DNA from: Microvirga puerhi
GTDB lineage: Bacteria; Pseudomonadota; Alphaproteobacteria; Rhizobiales; Beijerinckiaceae
Assembly (NCBI RefSeq): GCF_020089865.1
Contig: NZ_JAIRBM010000006.1
Coordinates: 207,292 to 271,291, forward strand
Length of the DNA: 64,000 bases
Reading direction: 5' to 3'
The translations under genes were made by a program, and so were the position numbers. Below the pieces are notes generated by a model, which saw only the letters and a list, made by a program, of their open reading frames with translations, had not been told where the DNA came from and made no database searches. Shown in pieces: positions 48,933-58,350 of the stretch (the stretch's first letter is position 1; every line of letters begins with the position of its first letter).

Positions 48933-49769
48933 ATGTCGGCGATGATGCGCCTATCGATGCTCGCAGCAGGTCTTGTCGTGGCCGGTCAGGCCTTCGCGGC
49001 CACTTGCCGCGATCCGGCCGGTTTCGAGAAATGGCTCGGCGACATCCGGCAGGAAGCGATCCAGCAGGGAATTTCAGCCGGTGCCGTGGACGCGGGCCTC
49101 GCCGGTGTGACCTTCGATCAGAACGTCATCAGGAAAGATCGCGGCCAGGGTGTCTTCAAGCAGAGCTTCGAGCAATTCGCAGGCCGCATGGTATCGTCCT
49201 ACCGCCTCAAGATGGGCAGCGCCCTTCTGCGCAAGCATGCGGGTACACTCGCCCGGATCGAGCAGCAATTCGGTGTTCCTGGACCGATCCTCGTGGCAAT
49301 CTGGGGCCTTGAGAGCGATTTCGGCGCCGTGAAGGGCAATATGGCGACGATCCGCTCCGTCGCCACTCTCGCCTATGATTGCCGACGCTCGGACATGTTC
49401 CAGGCCCATCTTTTCGATGCCCTGCGCATCGTTGAGCGAGGTGATTTGAGGCCAGCCGAGATGCGGGGCGCCTGGGCCGGAGAAATGGGCCAGACACAGT
49501 TCATGCCCTCATCCTACGTGAAGTATGCGATCGACTTCGACGGCGACGGGCGGGCCGATCTGCTCCACAGTCCGGCCGACGTACTGGCTTCGACGGCCAA
49601 CTATCTCAAGAGCCACGGCTGGGTTCGCGGAGCTGACTGGTCTCCGGGCTCGCCCAATTTCGAAGCGTTGAGGCAGTGGAACAAGTCCCAGGTCTATTCG
49701 CAGACGGTTGCCTATTTCGCTTCCAAGCTCGCCAATCGCGACGTATCCGCCGAGGATGTCGGTCAGTAG
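48933..49769 (+). CDS. Lytic murein transglycosylase (MltB/SLT_2 family)
   Basis: A 278-residue periplasmic enzyme that cleaves peptidoglycan glycan strands to 1,6-anhydro ends. A signal peptide (residues 1 to about 22, ending AFAA) precedes the catalytic domain with IWGLESDFGA, which holds the catalytic Glu, then GEMGQTQFMPSSY and the DFDGDGRADLLHSPADVLAS signature. It is shorter than MltB proteins with a C-terminal peptidoglycan-binding domain. An AGGAGA ribosome-binding site precedes ATG 48933. Confidence 0.93.
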   Translation: MSAMMRLSMLAAGLVVAGQAFAATCRDPAGFEKWLGDIRQEAIQQGISAGAVDAGLAGVTFDQNVIRKDRGQGVFKQSFEQFAGRMVSSYRLKMGSALLRKHAGTLARIEQQFGVPGPILVAIWGLESDFGAVKGNMATIRSVATLAYDCRRSDMFQAHLFDALRIVERGDLRPAEMRGAWAGEMGQTQFMPSSYVKYAIDFDGDGRADLLHSPADVLASTANYLKSHGWVRGADWSPGSPNFEALRQWNKSQVYSQTVAYFASKLANRDVSAEDVGQ

Positions 49770-49774
49770 CGCTG

Positions 49775-49803
49775 AAAAAGGCGGATGCCTAAGCGCATCC
49801 GCC
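49775..49803 (-). terminator. Terminator between the convergent transglycosylase and TRAP genes
   Basis: A perfect 9-bp stem (GGCGGATGC / GCATCCGCC) with a 6-nt loop is flanked on the left by AAAAA, so it has a U-run when read on the minus strand, downstream of the TRAP-binding gene. On the plus strand the tail is weaker (CTTGACC). Confidence 0.7.
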
Positions 49804-49813
49804 CTTGACCTTA

Positions 49814-51052
<1,239 letters not shown>

Positions 51053-51100
51053 TCAGCGCATGCATGTGCCCAATGTGAGCGCGATGATAGAGACGCAGTT

Positions 51101-51274
51101 TTAGAGCATCATCTCGCCGGCGCTCCAGGCCAGCAGAATCAGGATGATGAAAAGAATTAGGAAGAGCCCGAAAAGCACCTTGGCAATGGTCTTGGCTCCA
51201 GAGGCGATTCCCGTGAAGCCCAAAGCGCCCGCGACAAGAGAAATCACGAGGAAGATCAGGGCCCACTTGAGCAT
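51101..51274 (-). CDS. Small membrane protein of the UPF0391/DUF1328 (YtjA) family
   Basis: A 57-residue protein with two hydrophobic helices, [15 protein letters not shown] and [14 protein letters not shown], and a typical start [10 protein letters not shown]. Such proteins are stress-associated small membrane proteins of unknown function in proteobacteria. Its length is below usual annotation cut-offs, so it can be missed. Confidence 0.88.
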   Translation of the reverse strand: MLKWALIFLVISLVAGALGFTGIASGAKTIAKVLFGLFLILFIILILLAWSAGEMML

Positions 51275-51351
51275 GGCTTCAACTCTCCGGAAGATGGCGG
51301 CTCGATAGACATAAAGTCTTGAGGCCGTTCAAGTTCCGTTGAATATCGGCA

Positions 51352-51708
51352 TTACCCCAGAGCCTTGTTCACGGCTTCCAGAACGGCAGCGATCCGAAAG
51401 GGCTTACGGAGGAAGGTGTCATAGCCGCTGCAGCGTTGAGCAACCGTCTCTTCAGGCAAAGAGCTCATGAGAATGATTGGAATGCTCGCTGTCTTCGGAT
51501 CAGCCTTCAGCGCTGCGAAGGTCGCAGGTCCGTCCATGACCGGCATCATGAAGTCGAGCATGATGAGGTCCGGGCGCCACTCGGCCAGGCGTTCGAGACC
51601 CTGTTTGCCGTTATTGGCGACAATGACCCGGTAGCCTTCGTCTCCGAGGAGGGCCTCCAGAACTTCGGCGATAGCCCATTCGTCGTCGACAACGAGAATC
51701 GTCCTCAA
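51352..51708 (-). CDS. Response regulator receiver protein of the KaiC-linked cassette
   Basis: A 118-residue receiver-only protein. The acidic pocket is D8-D9, the phospho-acceptor is Asp52 (IMLDFMMPVMDG) and the conserved lysine is Lys102 (LRKPFR). Its start codon overlaps the stop of the KaiC-like ATPase gene by 4 bp, so the two are translationally coupled. It probably receives phosphate from the histidine kinase two genes upstream. No output domain is present. Confidence 0.93.
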   Translation of the reverse strand: MRTILVVDDEWAIAEVLEALLGDEGYRVIVANNGKQGLERLAEWRPDLIMLDFMMPVMDGPATFAALKADPKTASIPIILMSSLPEETVAQRCSGYDTFLRKPFRIAAVLEAVNKALG

Positions 51709-53222
51709 GTGCCGCCTCCCGATGGCTGATCGGGAGCGAAAGGTGCAATGCCGCTGGATGCAGACGCGGCCCCGCCGGTGCGGATCAGCTCGTGCAAGAT
51801 TCTGTCAGCGCGAACGGAATCCCTATCGATATCAATGCCGCTGGCGGTGATGTCGTAGTACCTGAAGGCGGGTCTGATGGCATTGTCCCGGGCCTTGAGG
51901 ACAACCATCAGACGGTGAATGTCGGCACCAAGAGCGGCGAAGCGCATCACGACGATATTCTCGGCGATCGGCGACACTCCGAGGATGGGGAGCCCTGTGA
52001 GAGGTTGCCCTGGCACGATCCCGTTGAAGTCGAGTTCAAAGGTGCCGAGCATCGTGGCGCCGAGAGCACGGAACTCATTGGTGAGAGCCGTAAGAGCGGG
52101 TCCGATGCGGTTCTGCTCTCCGGTCATCTGAACGAAGTCGTTCAGTCCGTCGATGAAGATGCGCTTCACGCCCCGCGCGCGAACACACTTGATGAGTCGG
52201 AGGCAGACCTCATCGAAAATCCCCTCCGTCGAGGGCTGCCAGAGGATCTCGACCTGCTCATTCTCGTAAAGCGATGCGACAGGCAGGCTGAGATGGCGTG
52301 CCTTGAAGCGTATCGATTCCGGATCCTCGTCGAAGCTCAGAAAGAGGCCGGGCTCGTCCTGAGCCCCAAGGAAATGATGGCCGACCGTGCTCTTGCCGGA
52401 ACCGGCCGGTCCCATAATCAACGTCGCGGAGTGGCGGTGCAGTCCTCCTCCGAGCATGTCGTCGAGCATGGGAATGCCGGTGGACAGCATCGGACCATCG
52501 ACAGCCGGAGGCTGGCTCGGCGTAGCAAGGAGAGACTCGATCCGGGGCTGCACCGTAATGCCCGCATCCGTGACCTGGAAGGAATGGACGCCCCGCAGGA
52601 ATCCGCCGCCTCGCATTTTATGAACGAGCAGATCGCGCTCCGAGCGGCGCTCGCGCAAGCGGCTCCGCAATTCGATGAGACCGTCCACCATGGTGTGTTC
52701 CGCCGACGCGAATCCCTGGTCGGCTGCGGCGCTCGTCAGGAGAACCATGGTGCAATCCGCAAGATCGGCCTGTATCTGGAGTTCATGAATGAATTTCTTG
52801 AACTCGCGGGGCGTCCCCGCAGTTTCCTCAGCTGAAACGAGACCGTCGAGGATTAGAAGGTTGACGTCCCGCGCGCGGATTTCTCGCCGTAGCGCCTCGG
52901 TAAGTCCCTTGAGGCCCTCCGTTTCGAGAATGCGAAAGGCACTCAGGTAGGAAACGCCGTCTGGAATGGCCGCTTCGTCGAAGAAGCCGAGCTGCCCGAT
53001 ATGAGCCAGCATGCGCCCATGTGTCTCGGCAAGGAGGGTGACATAAAGCGCGCGCCCTCCCCGCGCCGCATGATTGAAGCAGAGCTGATTGCCCAGGATG
53101 GTCTTGCCAGCCCCCGGCGTGCCCTGAACGATATAGATGCCGCCGCGCAGGACACCGCCCTCCAGGATGGTGTCCAGTCCTTCAATTCCCGTTGAGAGCT
53201 TTTCGATGCGCCAGTCGCTCAT
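51705..53222 (-). CDS. KaiC-like double-domain RecA-family ATPase
   Basis: A 505-residue protein with two RecA/KaiC domains in tandem, like cyanobacterial KaiC (CI and CII). The first Walker A is GTPGAGKT (residues 34-41) after STGIEGLDTILEGGV, and the second is GPAGSGKST at about residue 270 after STGIPMLDDMLGGG. No kaiA or kaiB lies nearby. It stands between a histidine kinase (22 bp upstream) and a receiver protein (4-bp overlap). Whether it autophosphorylates on Ser/Thr as KaiC does cannot be read here. Confidence 0.92.
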   Translation of the reverse strand: MSDWRIEKLSTGIEGLDTILEGGVLRGGIYIVQGTPGAGKTILGNQLCFNHAARGGRALYVTLLAETHGRMLAHIGQLGFFDEAAIPDGVSYLSAFRILETEGLKGLTEALRREIRARDVNLLILDGLVSAEETAGTPREFKKFIHELQIQADLADCTMVLLTSAAADQGFASAEHTMVDGLIELRSRLRERRSERDLLVHKMRGGGFLRGVHSFQVTDAGITVQPRIESLLATPSQPPAVDGPMLSTGIPMLDDMLGGGLHRHSATLIMGPAGSGKSTVGHHFLGAQDEPGLFLSFDEDPESIRFKARHLSLPVASLYENEQVEILWQPSTEGIFDEVCLRLIKCVRARGVKRIFIDGLNDFVQMTGEQNRIGPALTALTNEFRALGATMLGTFELDFNGIVPGQPLTGLPILGVSPIAENIVVMRFAALGADIHRLMVVLKARDNAIRPAFRYYDITASGIDIDRDSVRADRILHELIRTGGAASASSGIAPFAPDQPSGGGT

Positions 53223-53244
53223 CGGAAGCTCCTCTTATTTCTGA

Positions 53245-54039
53245 TCATGATCGTTCCGTTCTGTTGTGCGGAAGACGAAGGGTTACCGTCGTCCCCTGAT
53301 TGGGTGCGCTCTGCACCTGAATATCCGCTCCCATGGCCTCCACCAACTGCCCGACGACCCACAATCCGACTCCGAAACCACCCACAGCCGATCCTCGACC
53401 GACCGCGCGTTCGAATTGGCTGAAGATCCGGGATTGATCTGCAGGAGAGATCCCGATGCCTCGGTCCCGTACCTCAAGGACGACCCGGGCGGGAGTGGAG
53501 CGGAGAACGAGCTCGATAGGCTGTCCCCCGCCGTATTTCACCGCGTTCGAGACCAGATTATCGAGGATCTGCTCCATGGCCAAGGGATCGGTGTGGACAC
53601 AGAGCTCGCCTGGCGCTTCGAGGGAAATCGAGGAGCCGACATACTGGGCCGCCGGCGCGGCCGTCTCCGCCACGTCGCGCAGCAAGGCTGCAAGATCGAA
53701 CGTTTCCGGCTCGAGCCTCCGCTTTCCAGTAGTCATCCGAGAGACTTCGAGCAGGGCTGTTGCTCGCCGGATGTAGTGCTCGATCAACTTCTCCAGGCGT
53801 CCAAGGCCCCGCAACAAGTCGTCCTGAGCCAAGCCAGGCGCCTCGGTCAGCCGTCGCAACCGTTGGACGTGGGCGAGGATCGGTGTCATGGGATTTCGCA
53901 GCTCATGTGCTGCGACGGCAAGGAAGGCATCTCGCGCAGCAAGGGAATTGCGGAGGGCCGCGATCTCACGCTCCAGAGCCTCGATGTGTCTTTCGACCTG
54001 ATTGCCGGGCTCCAGGTCTTTCGGACTTTCCTTCAACAA
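53245..54039 (-). CDS. Sensor histidine kinase without a recognisable sensor domain
   Basis: A 264-residue soluble kinase. Residues about 10-40 form a coiled coil, followed by the H-box AAHELRNPMTP with phospho-acceptor His45, the N-box NLVSNAVKYGGG, and G-boxes RDRGIGISPAD and GGFGVGLWVV. There is no transmembrane segment and no PAS domain, so it must sense through protein interaction, possibly with the KaiC-like ATPase 22 bp downstream. It heads the kinase-KaiC-receiver operon. Confidence 0.93.
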   Translation of the reverse strand: MLKESPKDLEPGNQVERHIEALEREIAALRNSLAARDAFLAVAAHELRNPMTPILAHVQRLRRLTEAPGLAQDDLLRGLGRLEKLIEHYIRRATALLEVSRMTTGKRRLEPETFDLAALLRDVAETAAPAAQYVGSSISLEAPGELCVHTDPLAMEQILDNLVSNAVKYGGGQPIELVLRSTPARVVLEVRDRGIGISPADQSRIFSQFERAVGRGSAVGGFGVGLWVVGQLVEAMGADIQVQSAPNQGTTVTLRLPHNRTERS

Positions 54040-54157
54040 GGCATCTCCACCAATGCCGCCATCACTGACGCGACCACCGGTCTAAGCGATAGGGCAGCGT
54101 CCCTGGAGATCAACAGCAGGCTGAGCAGAACGTGCTTAGGAAATGCTTGGGCAAGCC

Positions 54158-55249
54158 TCATAGAACGACGGTCACCTTCTCCGCGGCTCGGGTGAGACCG
54201 GTGTAGAGCCAGCGGCTGCGATTCTCGCGGAAGGCGTAGGATTCATCGAATAGGACGAGATCATCCCATTGCGAGCCTTGAGCCTTGTGAACCGTGAGAG
54301 CGTAGCCGTAGGTAAACTCATCGGACTCCCGCCGAAGAGCGAAGGGGATCTCCTCTTCCGTGCCCTCGAAGAAGGTCTTGTGAACACTCACATCAACCAC
54401 CTTGCGACGGCCATCGTCGTCCGGAAGGACATCCATCCGGAGGTAGTCATTCCTGATGCTGCGCAGCGCTTGGATCGTCCAGATGCCGCCATTCAGGAGT
54501 CCCTTGCTCTTGTCGTTGCGCAGACAGACAAGCTTCTCGCCGGCCGCCGGCATGGGATCGCGATAGCCATTCAGCTCGCGTAGGCGGGTGTTGTAGAGAC
54601 GCCGCGTTTTGTTGAGGCCGACCAGGACCTGATCTGTCTCCATGACCCGGGCGGCATCGATGTCGCGGCGGCGAATGATGCGGCTCTCGCCATAGGCGCC
54701 CGGCTCCAGGCGTCCTCCTTCACGCACCTTCATCGACATGTGAACGATGGGATTATCCTTCGCCTGGCGATGGACCTCGGTCAGCATCACGTCGGGTTCA
54801 GCTTCCGTGAAGAAACCTCCGCCCTTGACCGGCGGCAGCTGAGCGGGGTCTCCCAGCACAAGCACCGGCTGTCCGAACGACAGGAGATCGCGCCCGAGCT
54901 CCTCATCCACCATCGAACACTCGTCGATGACGATGAGGTCAGCTTTGGCTGCCTGGCTCTGGCGGTTGAGAATGAACTTCGGACCACCCTCGTCGGATTC
55001 GCGGGAGCGATAAATCATTGAGTGAATGGTAGAGGCATCCCGGCAGCCCTTGGAGCGCAGGACAAGCGCAGCCTTGCCCGTATAGGCACCGAAGGCGACC
55101 TCGCCGTCGACGCCTTCGGCGATATGCCGTGCGAGTGTCGTTTTGCCGGTGCCGGCATAGCCGAACAGGCGAAAGATCGGGCGATCGCCGCGCTGCAGCC
55201 ACTCGGAAACGGCCTTCAGGGCGGCGTCCTGTTGTGGGGACCAGCTCAT
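54158..55249 (-). CDS. RecD-like ATP-dependent DNA helicase
   Basis: A 363-residue superfamily 1 helicase of the RecD/RecD2-like type. The Walker A is FGYAGTGKTT (residues 29-38), motif II is DLIVIDECSMVDE, motif III is VLVLGDPAQLPP and the C-terminal UvrD-like motif is ALTVHKAQGSQWDD followed by YTGLTRA. It lacks the longer N-terminal region of RecD2. Its start codon overlaps the EamA gene stop by 4 bp; the long in-frame extension to 55855 runs through the EamA gene and is rejected. Confidence 0.92.
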   Translation of the reverse strand: MSWSPQQDAALKAVSEWLQRGDRPIFRLFGYAGTGKTTLARHIAEGVDGEVAFGAYTGKAALVLRSKGCRDASTIHSMIYRSRESDEGGPKFILNRQSQAAKADLIVIDECSMVDEELGRDLLSFGQPVLVLGDPAQLPPVKGGGFFTEAEPDVMLTEVHRQAKDNPIVHMSMKVREGGRLEPGAYGESRIIRRRDIDAARVMETDQVLVGLNKTRRLYNTRLRELNGYRDPMPAAGEKLVCLRNDKSKGLLNGGIWTIQALRSIRNDYLRMDVLPDDDGRRKVVDVSVHKTFFEGTEEEIPFALRRESDEFTYGYALTVHKAQGSQWDDLVLFDESYAFRENRSRWLYTGLTRAAEKVTVVL

Positions 55250-56112
55250 GACGATTTCGCCTCGCGACGCAGGGAATAAATAATGCCGGCGACGATGCAG
55301 GCACTGCCGATGAATACATAGGGATCGAGCGCCTCCCCATAAAGCTTCCAACCGACGAACGCGATCAATGGAATGCGGAGAAAATCGAGGGGCACGACCA
55401 TGCCGGCATCGCCGTGGCGATACGCGTTCGTGAGACAGAAATGGGAGAGCAGGCCACCGGCGCAGATCCCAAAGAGAGGCAGTGCCTGCGAAGCATCGAT
55501 CCGCCGCCAGAACCCCCAATGAGCACCCACGAGGTTCATGGGAAGCTGCATGAGGTTCATGAGGAAGATGATTGAGAACGTGCTCTCGGTCGCGGTGAGT
55601 CGCTTGGTCACGATGGCCACCGTCGCGAAGGCAAATGCCACCGCGAGTACCATGAGGCTTGCCGGTTGCACCGTCTCGGCGCCCGGCCGCAGAATGACCA
55701 GGACACCAACGAATCCCAGCACTACCGCGACCAGCCGCCCCTGCGTCAGGCGCTCCTTGAGAAAGGGGATCGCCAGAATCGCGACCCATGCAGGTGTCGT
55801 GAATTCGAGGGCGAAGACCGTCGCGAGCGGCAAAAGCGTGAGGCTGAACGCCCATGCCGCCGTGCTCGCGAAATGCAGGACGTTTCGTACCAGATGGATT
55901 CTCAGGCGATGCGACCAGAGGCTTGGGCGCAGCCCTGGCTTCAACGCCGCGAGGCAGAGGAGCAATCCGACGGCCGACCCGTTGCGGATCGAGAGGATCT
56001 CGAACACGGAAAAGACCTGAGACAAAGCGCGCACCGAAACGGCCGTCGCCGAAAAGGAGAGGAGCGCACCGGTCATCCAGAATACGACGGCGAGAATGCT
56101 GCGGTGAGTCAC
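55246..56112 (-). CDS. EamA/DMT family transporter
   Basis: A 288-residue drug/metabolite transporter with ten predicted transmembrane helices in two EamA repeats: the first includes SVFEILSIRNGSAVG, and the second a FATVAIVTKRLTATEST segment. A substrate cannot be assigned. It overlaps the RecD-like helicase by 4 bp, an unexpected functional pairing that may reflect compact packing rather than a shared role. Confidence 0.92.
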   Translation of the reverse strand: MTHRSILAVVFWMTGALLSFSATAVSVRALSQVFSVFEILSIRNGSAVGLLLCLAALKPGLRPSLWSHRLRIHLVRNVLHFASTAAWAFSLTLLPLATVFALEFTTPAWVAILAIPFLKERLTQGRLVAVVLGFVGVLVILRPGAETVQPASLMVLAVAFAFATVAIVTKRLTATESTFSIIFLMNLMQLPMNLVGAHWGFWRRIDASQALPLFGICAGGLLSHFCLTNAYRHGDAGMVVPLDFLRIPLIAFVGWKLYGEALDPYVFIGSACIVAGIIYSLRREAKSS

Positions 56113-56520
56113 GGGGTTAAGAACCAGGAAGAGTTTTCTGAATAGAATGTCTCATGGATTAACCCTTGAAGGGCTTGGCGTGAAGGCCTTTCCCGGCGTC
56201 GCCCTGCGACGCTTAGCATTCGCGGACGCGACCTGGCGTCGCCATCTGGAATGCCGACGGCATCCCGGCCTCGGCGACCTTCGGAAACAGCGCTGAGTGG
56301 GTCCGACGATCAGGGTTCATCCGCCTCAGCCGATAGCGCACTCCGATGCGTCATCAGTCGTCTCACGAGGACAACTTACGAGCCGCAAACCGACGGTTCG
56401 ACGCGATCGTCGGATGTGATTCACTTCGCCGCGTACACATCAAGGAGCCCATGAGGCGTTTTGCGGGACGCCAATCGCGAAAAAATTGTCGCTGCTCGGC
56501 GAGCACCACTTTTCGACATT

Positions 56521-56538
56521 ATGAATGACGTCATTCAT
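56521..56538. promoter_or_regulatory. Perfect 18-bp palindrome
   Basis: ATGAATGACGTCATTCAT is fully self-complementary. It could be a dimeric regulator site. It lies about 340 bp upstream of the H1-like gene with no close start codon, so its target is unclear. Confidence 0.4.
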
Positions 56539-56804
56539 CGTCATCATGCCTGTTCAGACGGAGAGGATCGACCTCGCGCCGAAGTCTCGGAATGTACATC
56601 GCACATCATGTAAGTGACTGTTTTATATATTTAATTTCGATCAATGCGCTGCGCGCAAATGCAGCGTGATCGCCTTCATGGATGAGCGTTCGGCGACTCT
56701 CGCAGCATGCATTTCGCCCTCCGTAGGCAAGCCCGAAAGCGGCGCCCGAAGAAAAGTATCCACAGAAAATGTGCTCGTTTTACTTTCTACACTTTCCGTT
56801 AATC

Positions 56805-56829
56805 GGAACCCCCTTGGTATAACGACGTT
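56805..56829 (+). promoter_or_regulatory. Sigma-EcfG (general stress) promoter of the H1-like gene
   Basis: GGAAC at 56805-56809 and CGTT at 56826-56829, spaced by 16 bp, match the alphaproteobacterial general-stress consensus. The start codon lies 50 bp downstream. The extended pattern GGAACC ... CGTTG recurs at two other promoters in the cluster. Confidence 0.75.
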
Positions 56830-56878
56830 GCCTTCGAAGCGTGACGGTTGCACGCGAAGGCCCTTGAAGGAGGCGGCT

Positions 56879-57622
56879 ATGCCGACAGACGACAAGTCAA
56901 ACCCGCTGACCATGCTGTTCACGGGTGACTCTGGTGCGACCAGCACCAAATCGAAGAAGGGCAGCGCTCGCCGCAGCTCTTCCAGCAAGAAGAGCGGAAA
57001 GTCCGGTGCCAAGAAGAGCGGCACATCGACGGCCCGCAAGTCCGCCGCGAAGTCGGCGTCTACCTCGTCCCGCAAGAGCGGCTCGAAGACGGCGGCGAAG
57101 TCCACTGCTCGCGGCGGCGCCAAGAAGACGGCGGCGAAATCCGCTGCGAAGTCGACGGCCCGCAGCTCCGCCAAGAAGACGGCGGCGAAGTCGACGGCTC
57201 GCGGCGGCGCCAAGAAGGCGGCTGCCAAATCGGCGTCGCGTTCGACTGCCCGGAAGGCTCCTGCCAAATCGGCAGCGAAGTCGACGGCTCGCAGCAGCGC
57301 CAAGAAGACGGCGGCGAAGTCCACCGCTCGCGGCGCCAAGAAGACAGCAGCGAAGAGCGCTGCTTCTCGCGCCCGGACGACACGCTCCAGCTCCGCTCGC
57401 AGCACGAAGACTTCGGCCCGTTCGGCCGCCAAGAAGTCTCCGGCACGCACGGCAGCCAAGCGTTCAACCAAGAGCTCGGCCGCGAAGTCCCGCAGCACGA
57501 GCAAGGCACCGGCTCGCGCCGCTGCCGCACGGAGCCGTACGTCCGCAACGAAAAAGTCCCGTGCCGTCGGCTCGAAGCGCTCGTCTGCCTCGCGCAGCCG
57601 TTCGACGAAGTCGAAGCGCTAA
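56879..57622 (+). CDS. Histone H1-like Lys/Ala-rich DNA-binding protein
   Basis: A 247-residue protein with a short non-basic head (MPTDDKSNPLTMLF) and a long tail of degenerate repeats such as KKTAAKSTARGGAKK and SRSTARKAPAKS. It has about one third Lys/Arg and many Ala and Ser residues, and no globular domain, resembling eukaryotic H1 C-tails and bacterial Hc1/AlgP-type proteins. It probably compacts DNA or binds RNA nonspecifically. A very strong AAGGAGG ribosome-binding site precedes the ATG. A sigma-EcfG promoter implies induction under general stress. Confidence 0.87.
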   Translation: MPTDDKSNPLTMLFTGDSGATSTKSKKGSARRSSSSKKSGKSGAKKSGTSTARKSAAKSASTSSRKSGSKTAAKSTARGGAKKTAAKSAAKSTARSSAKKTAAKSTARGGAKKAAAKSASRSTARKAPAKSAAKSTARSSAKKTAAKSTARGAKKTAAKSAASRARTTRSSSARSTKTSARSAAKKSPARTAAKRSTKSSAAKSRSTSKAPARAAAARSRTSATKKSRAVGSKRSSASRSRSTKSKR

Positions 57623-57676
57623 GGCTATCCTGCTCTGAGCAGCGGATGGGGGATCCCCCGCCACCCGCTACACTGG

Positions 57677-57712
57677 CAAAAAATCGCCCGGCGAAAGCCG
57701 GGCGATTGTCGT
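57677..57712 (-). terminator. Bidirectional terminator between the H1-like and PRC-barrel genes
   Basis: A perfect 10-bp stem (ATCGCCCGGC / GCCGGGCGAT, 57683-57692 with 57697-57706) with a GAAA tetraloop is flanked by AAAAAA on the left and TTGTCGTTT on the right. It has a strong U-run on the minus strand, downstream of the PRC-barrel gene, and a weaker one for the H1-like gene. Confidence 0.85.
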
Positions 57713-57740
57713 TTGGAGCGATCTATCGAGAGAGCGGTAA

Positions 57741-58154
57741 TCAGCGGCTGCCACTCAACGGGTCGTTTTCGTTCCAATAGGGCGTCGCGTTGTAATAGCG
57801 ATGAACGTGCTCCTCCCATTCCCGGTCATAAGACGCATCATGCCCATCCGCCGTGCGTCGAGGCGCGCCGCGAAGCTGGTCCTCGGAGAGGTTCAACTCG
57901 TAGGCATCCAGTTCGGTGTTGTATCTCAGGACTCCCCACGGAAGCGTGTAGTACTCCTCTCCCAGCCCCATGAAGCCGCCAAAGCTCATGACCGCGTAAG
58001 CCACCTTTCCTGATCGCTTGTCGATCATCACGCGCTCGATCGTTCCAATCTTTTCACCATCGCTGCGGCGGACGGGCGTACCTTCGACCCGATCGCTGGC
58101 GATCAGACTATGGGTTTCGCGAATGTCGCCGCCGCTCTGTGCCGTCGTCTGCAT
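57741..58154 (-). CDS. PRC-barrel domain protein
   Basis: A 137-residue protein with a PRC-barrel domain at about residues 18-90 (GTPVRRSDGEKIGTIERVMI, in part; VAYAVMSFGGFMGLGEEYYT). The PRC fold occurs in photosynthetic reaction centre H subunits and in stress or RNA-processing proteins. The acidic C-terminal tail is followed by an aromatic segment (HRYYNATPYW). ATG 58154 has GGGAGAAG as ribosome-binding site. The longer in-frame N-terminus is not conserved. It has its own sigma-EcfG promoter. Confidence 0.9.
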   Translation of the reverse strand: MQTTAQSGGDIRETHSLIASDRVEGTPVRRSDGEKIGTIERVMIDKRSGKVAYAVMSFGGFMGLGEEYYTLPWGVLRYNTELDAYELNLSEDQLRGAPRRTADGHDASYDREWEEHVHRYYNATPYWNENDPLSGSR

Positions 58155-58186
58155 CGTCTTCTCCCTTTCACCGTGAATGCCAGGGC

Positions 58187-58212
58187 AACGCGCAGGCGAA
58201 AAAGTGGGTTCC
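58187..58212 (-). promoter_or_regulatory. Sigma-EcfG promoter of the PRC-barrel gene
   Basis: On the minus strand GGAAC (58212-58208) and CGTT (58190-58187) are spaced by 17 bp, in the extended form GGAACC ... CGTTG. The start codon is 33 bp downstream of the -10. The -35 lies in a relic resembling one arm of the 8208-8367 repeat. Confidence 0.65.
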
Positions 58213-58286
58213 GGCCGCTTTCCGACGCGTCGGGCCACCCCGTTAGCCTCGTGAAGAGGTCAGTCGACCACCTTCGGAAGGTCGCT

Positions 58287-58311
58287 GGAACCCCTCCAGC
58301 TGGGTCACGTT
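58287..58311 (+). promoter_or_regulatory. Sigma-EcfG promoter of the SDR gene
   Basis: GGAAC (58287-58291) and CGTT (58308-58311) are spaced by 16 bp, again in the extended form GGAACC ... CGTTG, 40 bp before the start codon. Confidence 0.75.
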
Positions 58312-58350
58312 GACCCATTTTTGCCGGAGACATGCAGAGGAGCAGCGGAG

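Larger units (their letters stand above)
56113..56878. other. Long intergenic region upstream of the H1-like gene (about 765 bp)
   Basis: No convincing gene is seen. Contents: a perfect 18-bp palindrome at 56521-56538, an AT-rich patch near 56605-56640 that contrasts with the GC-rich surroundings, and a sigma-EcfG promoter at 56805-56829. The rest is unexplained and might hold degraded genes. Confidence 0.5.

Noticed and set aside
54158..55855. Long start of the RecD-like protein extending to 55855
   Set aside because: The extra 200 residues lie antisense or out of frame to the EamA gene and lack conserved sequence; ATG 55249 is the natural start.
56879..57622. CRISPR-like DNA repetition inside the H1-like gene
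   Set aside because: The repeats are irregular, in frame and encode Lys/Ala-rich peptide. There are no constant spacers and no cas genes.
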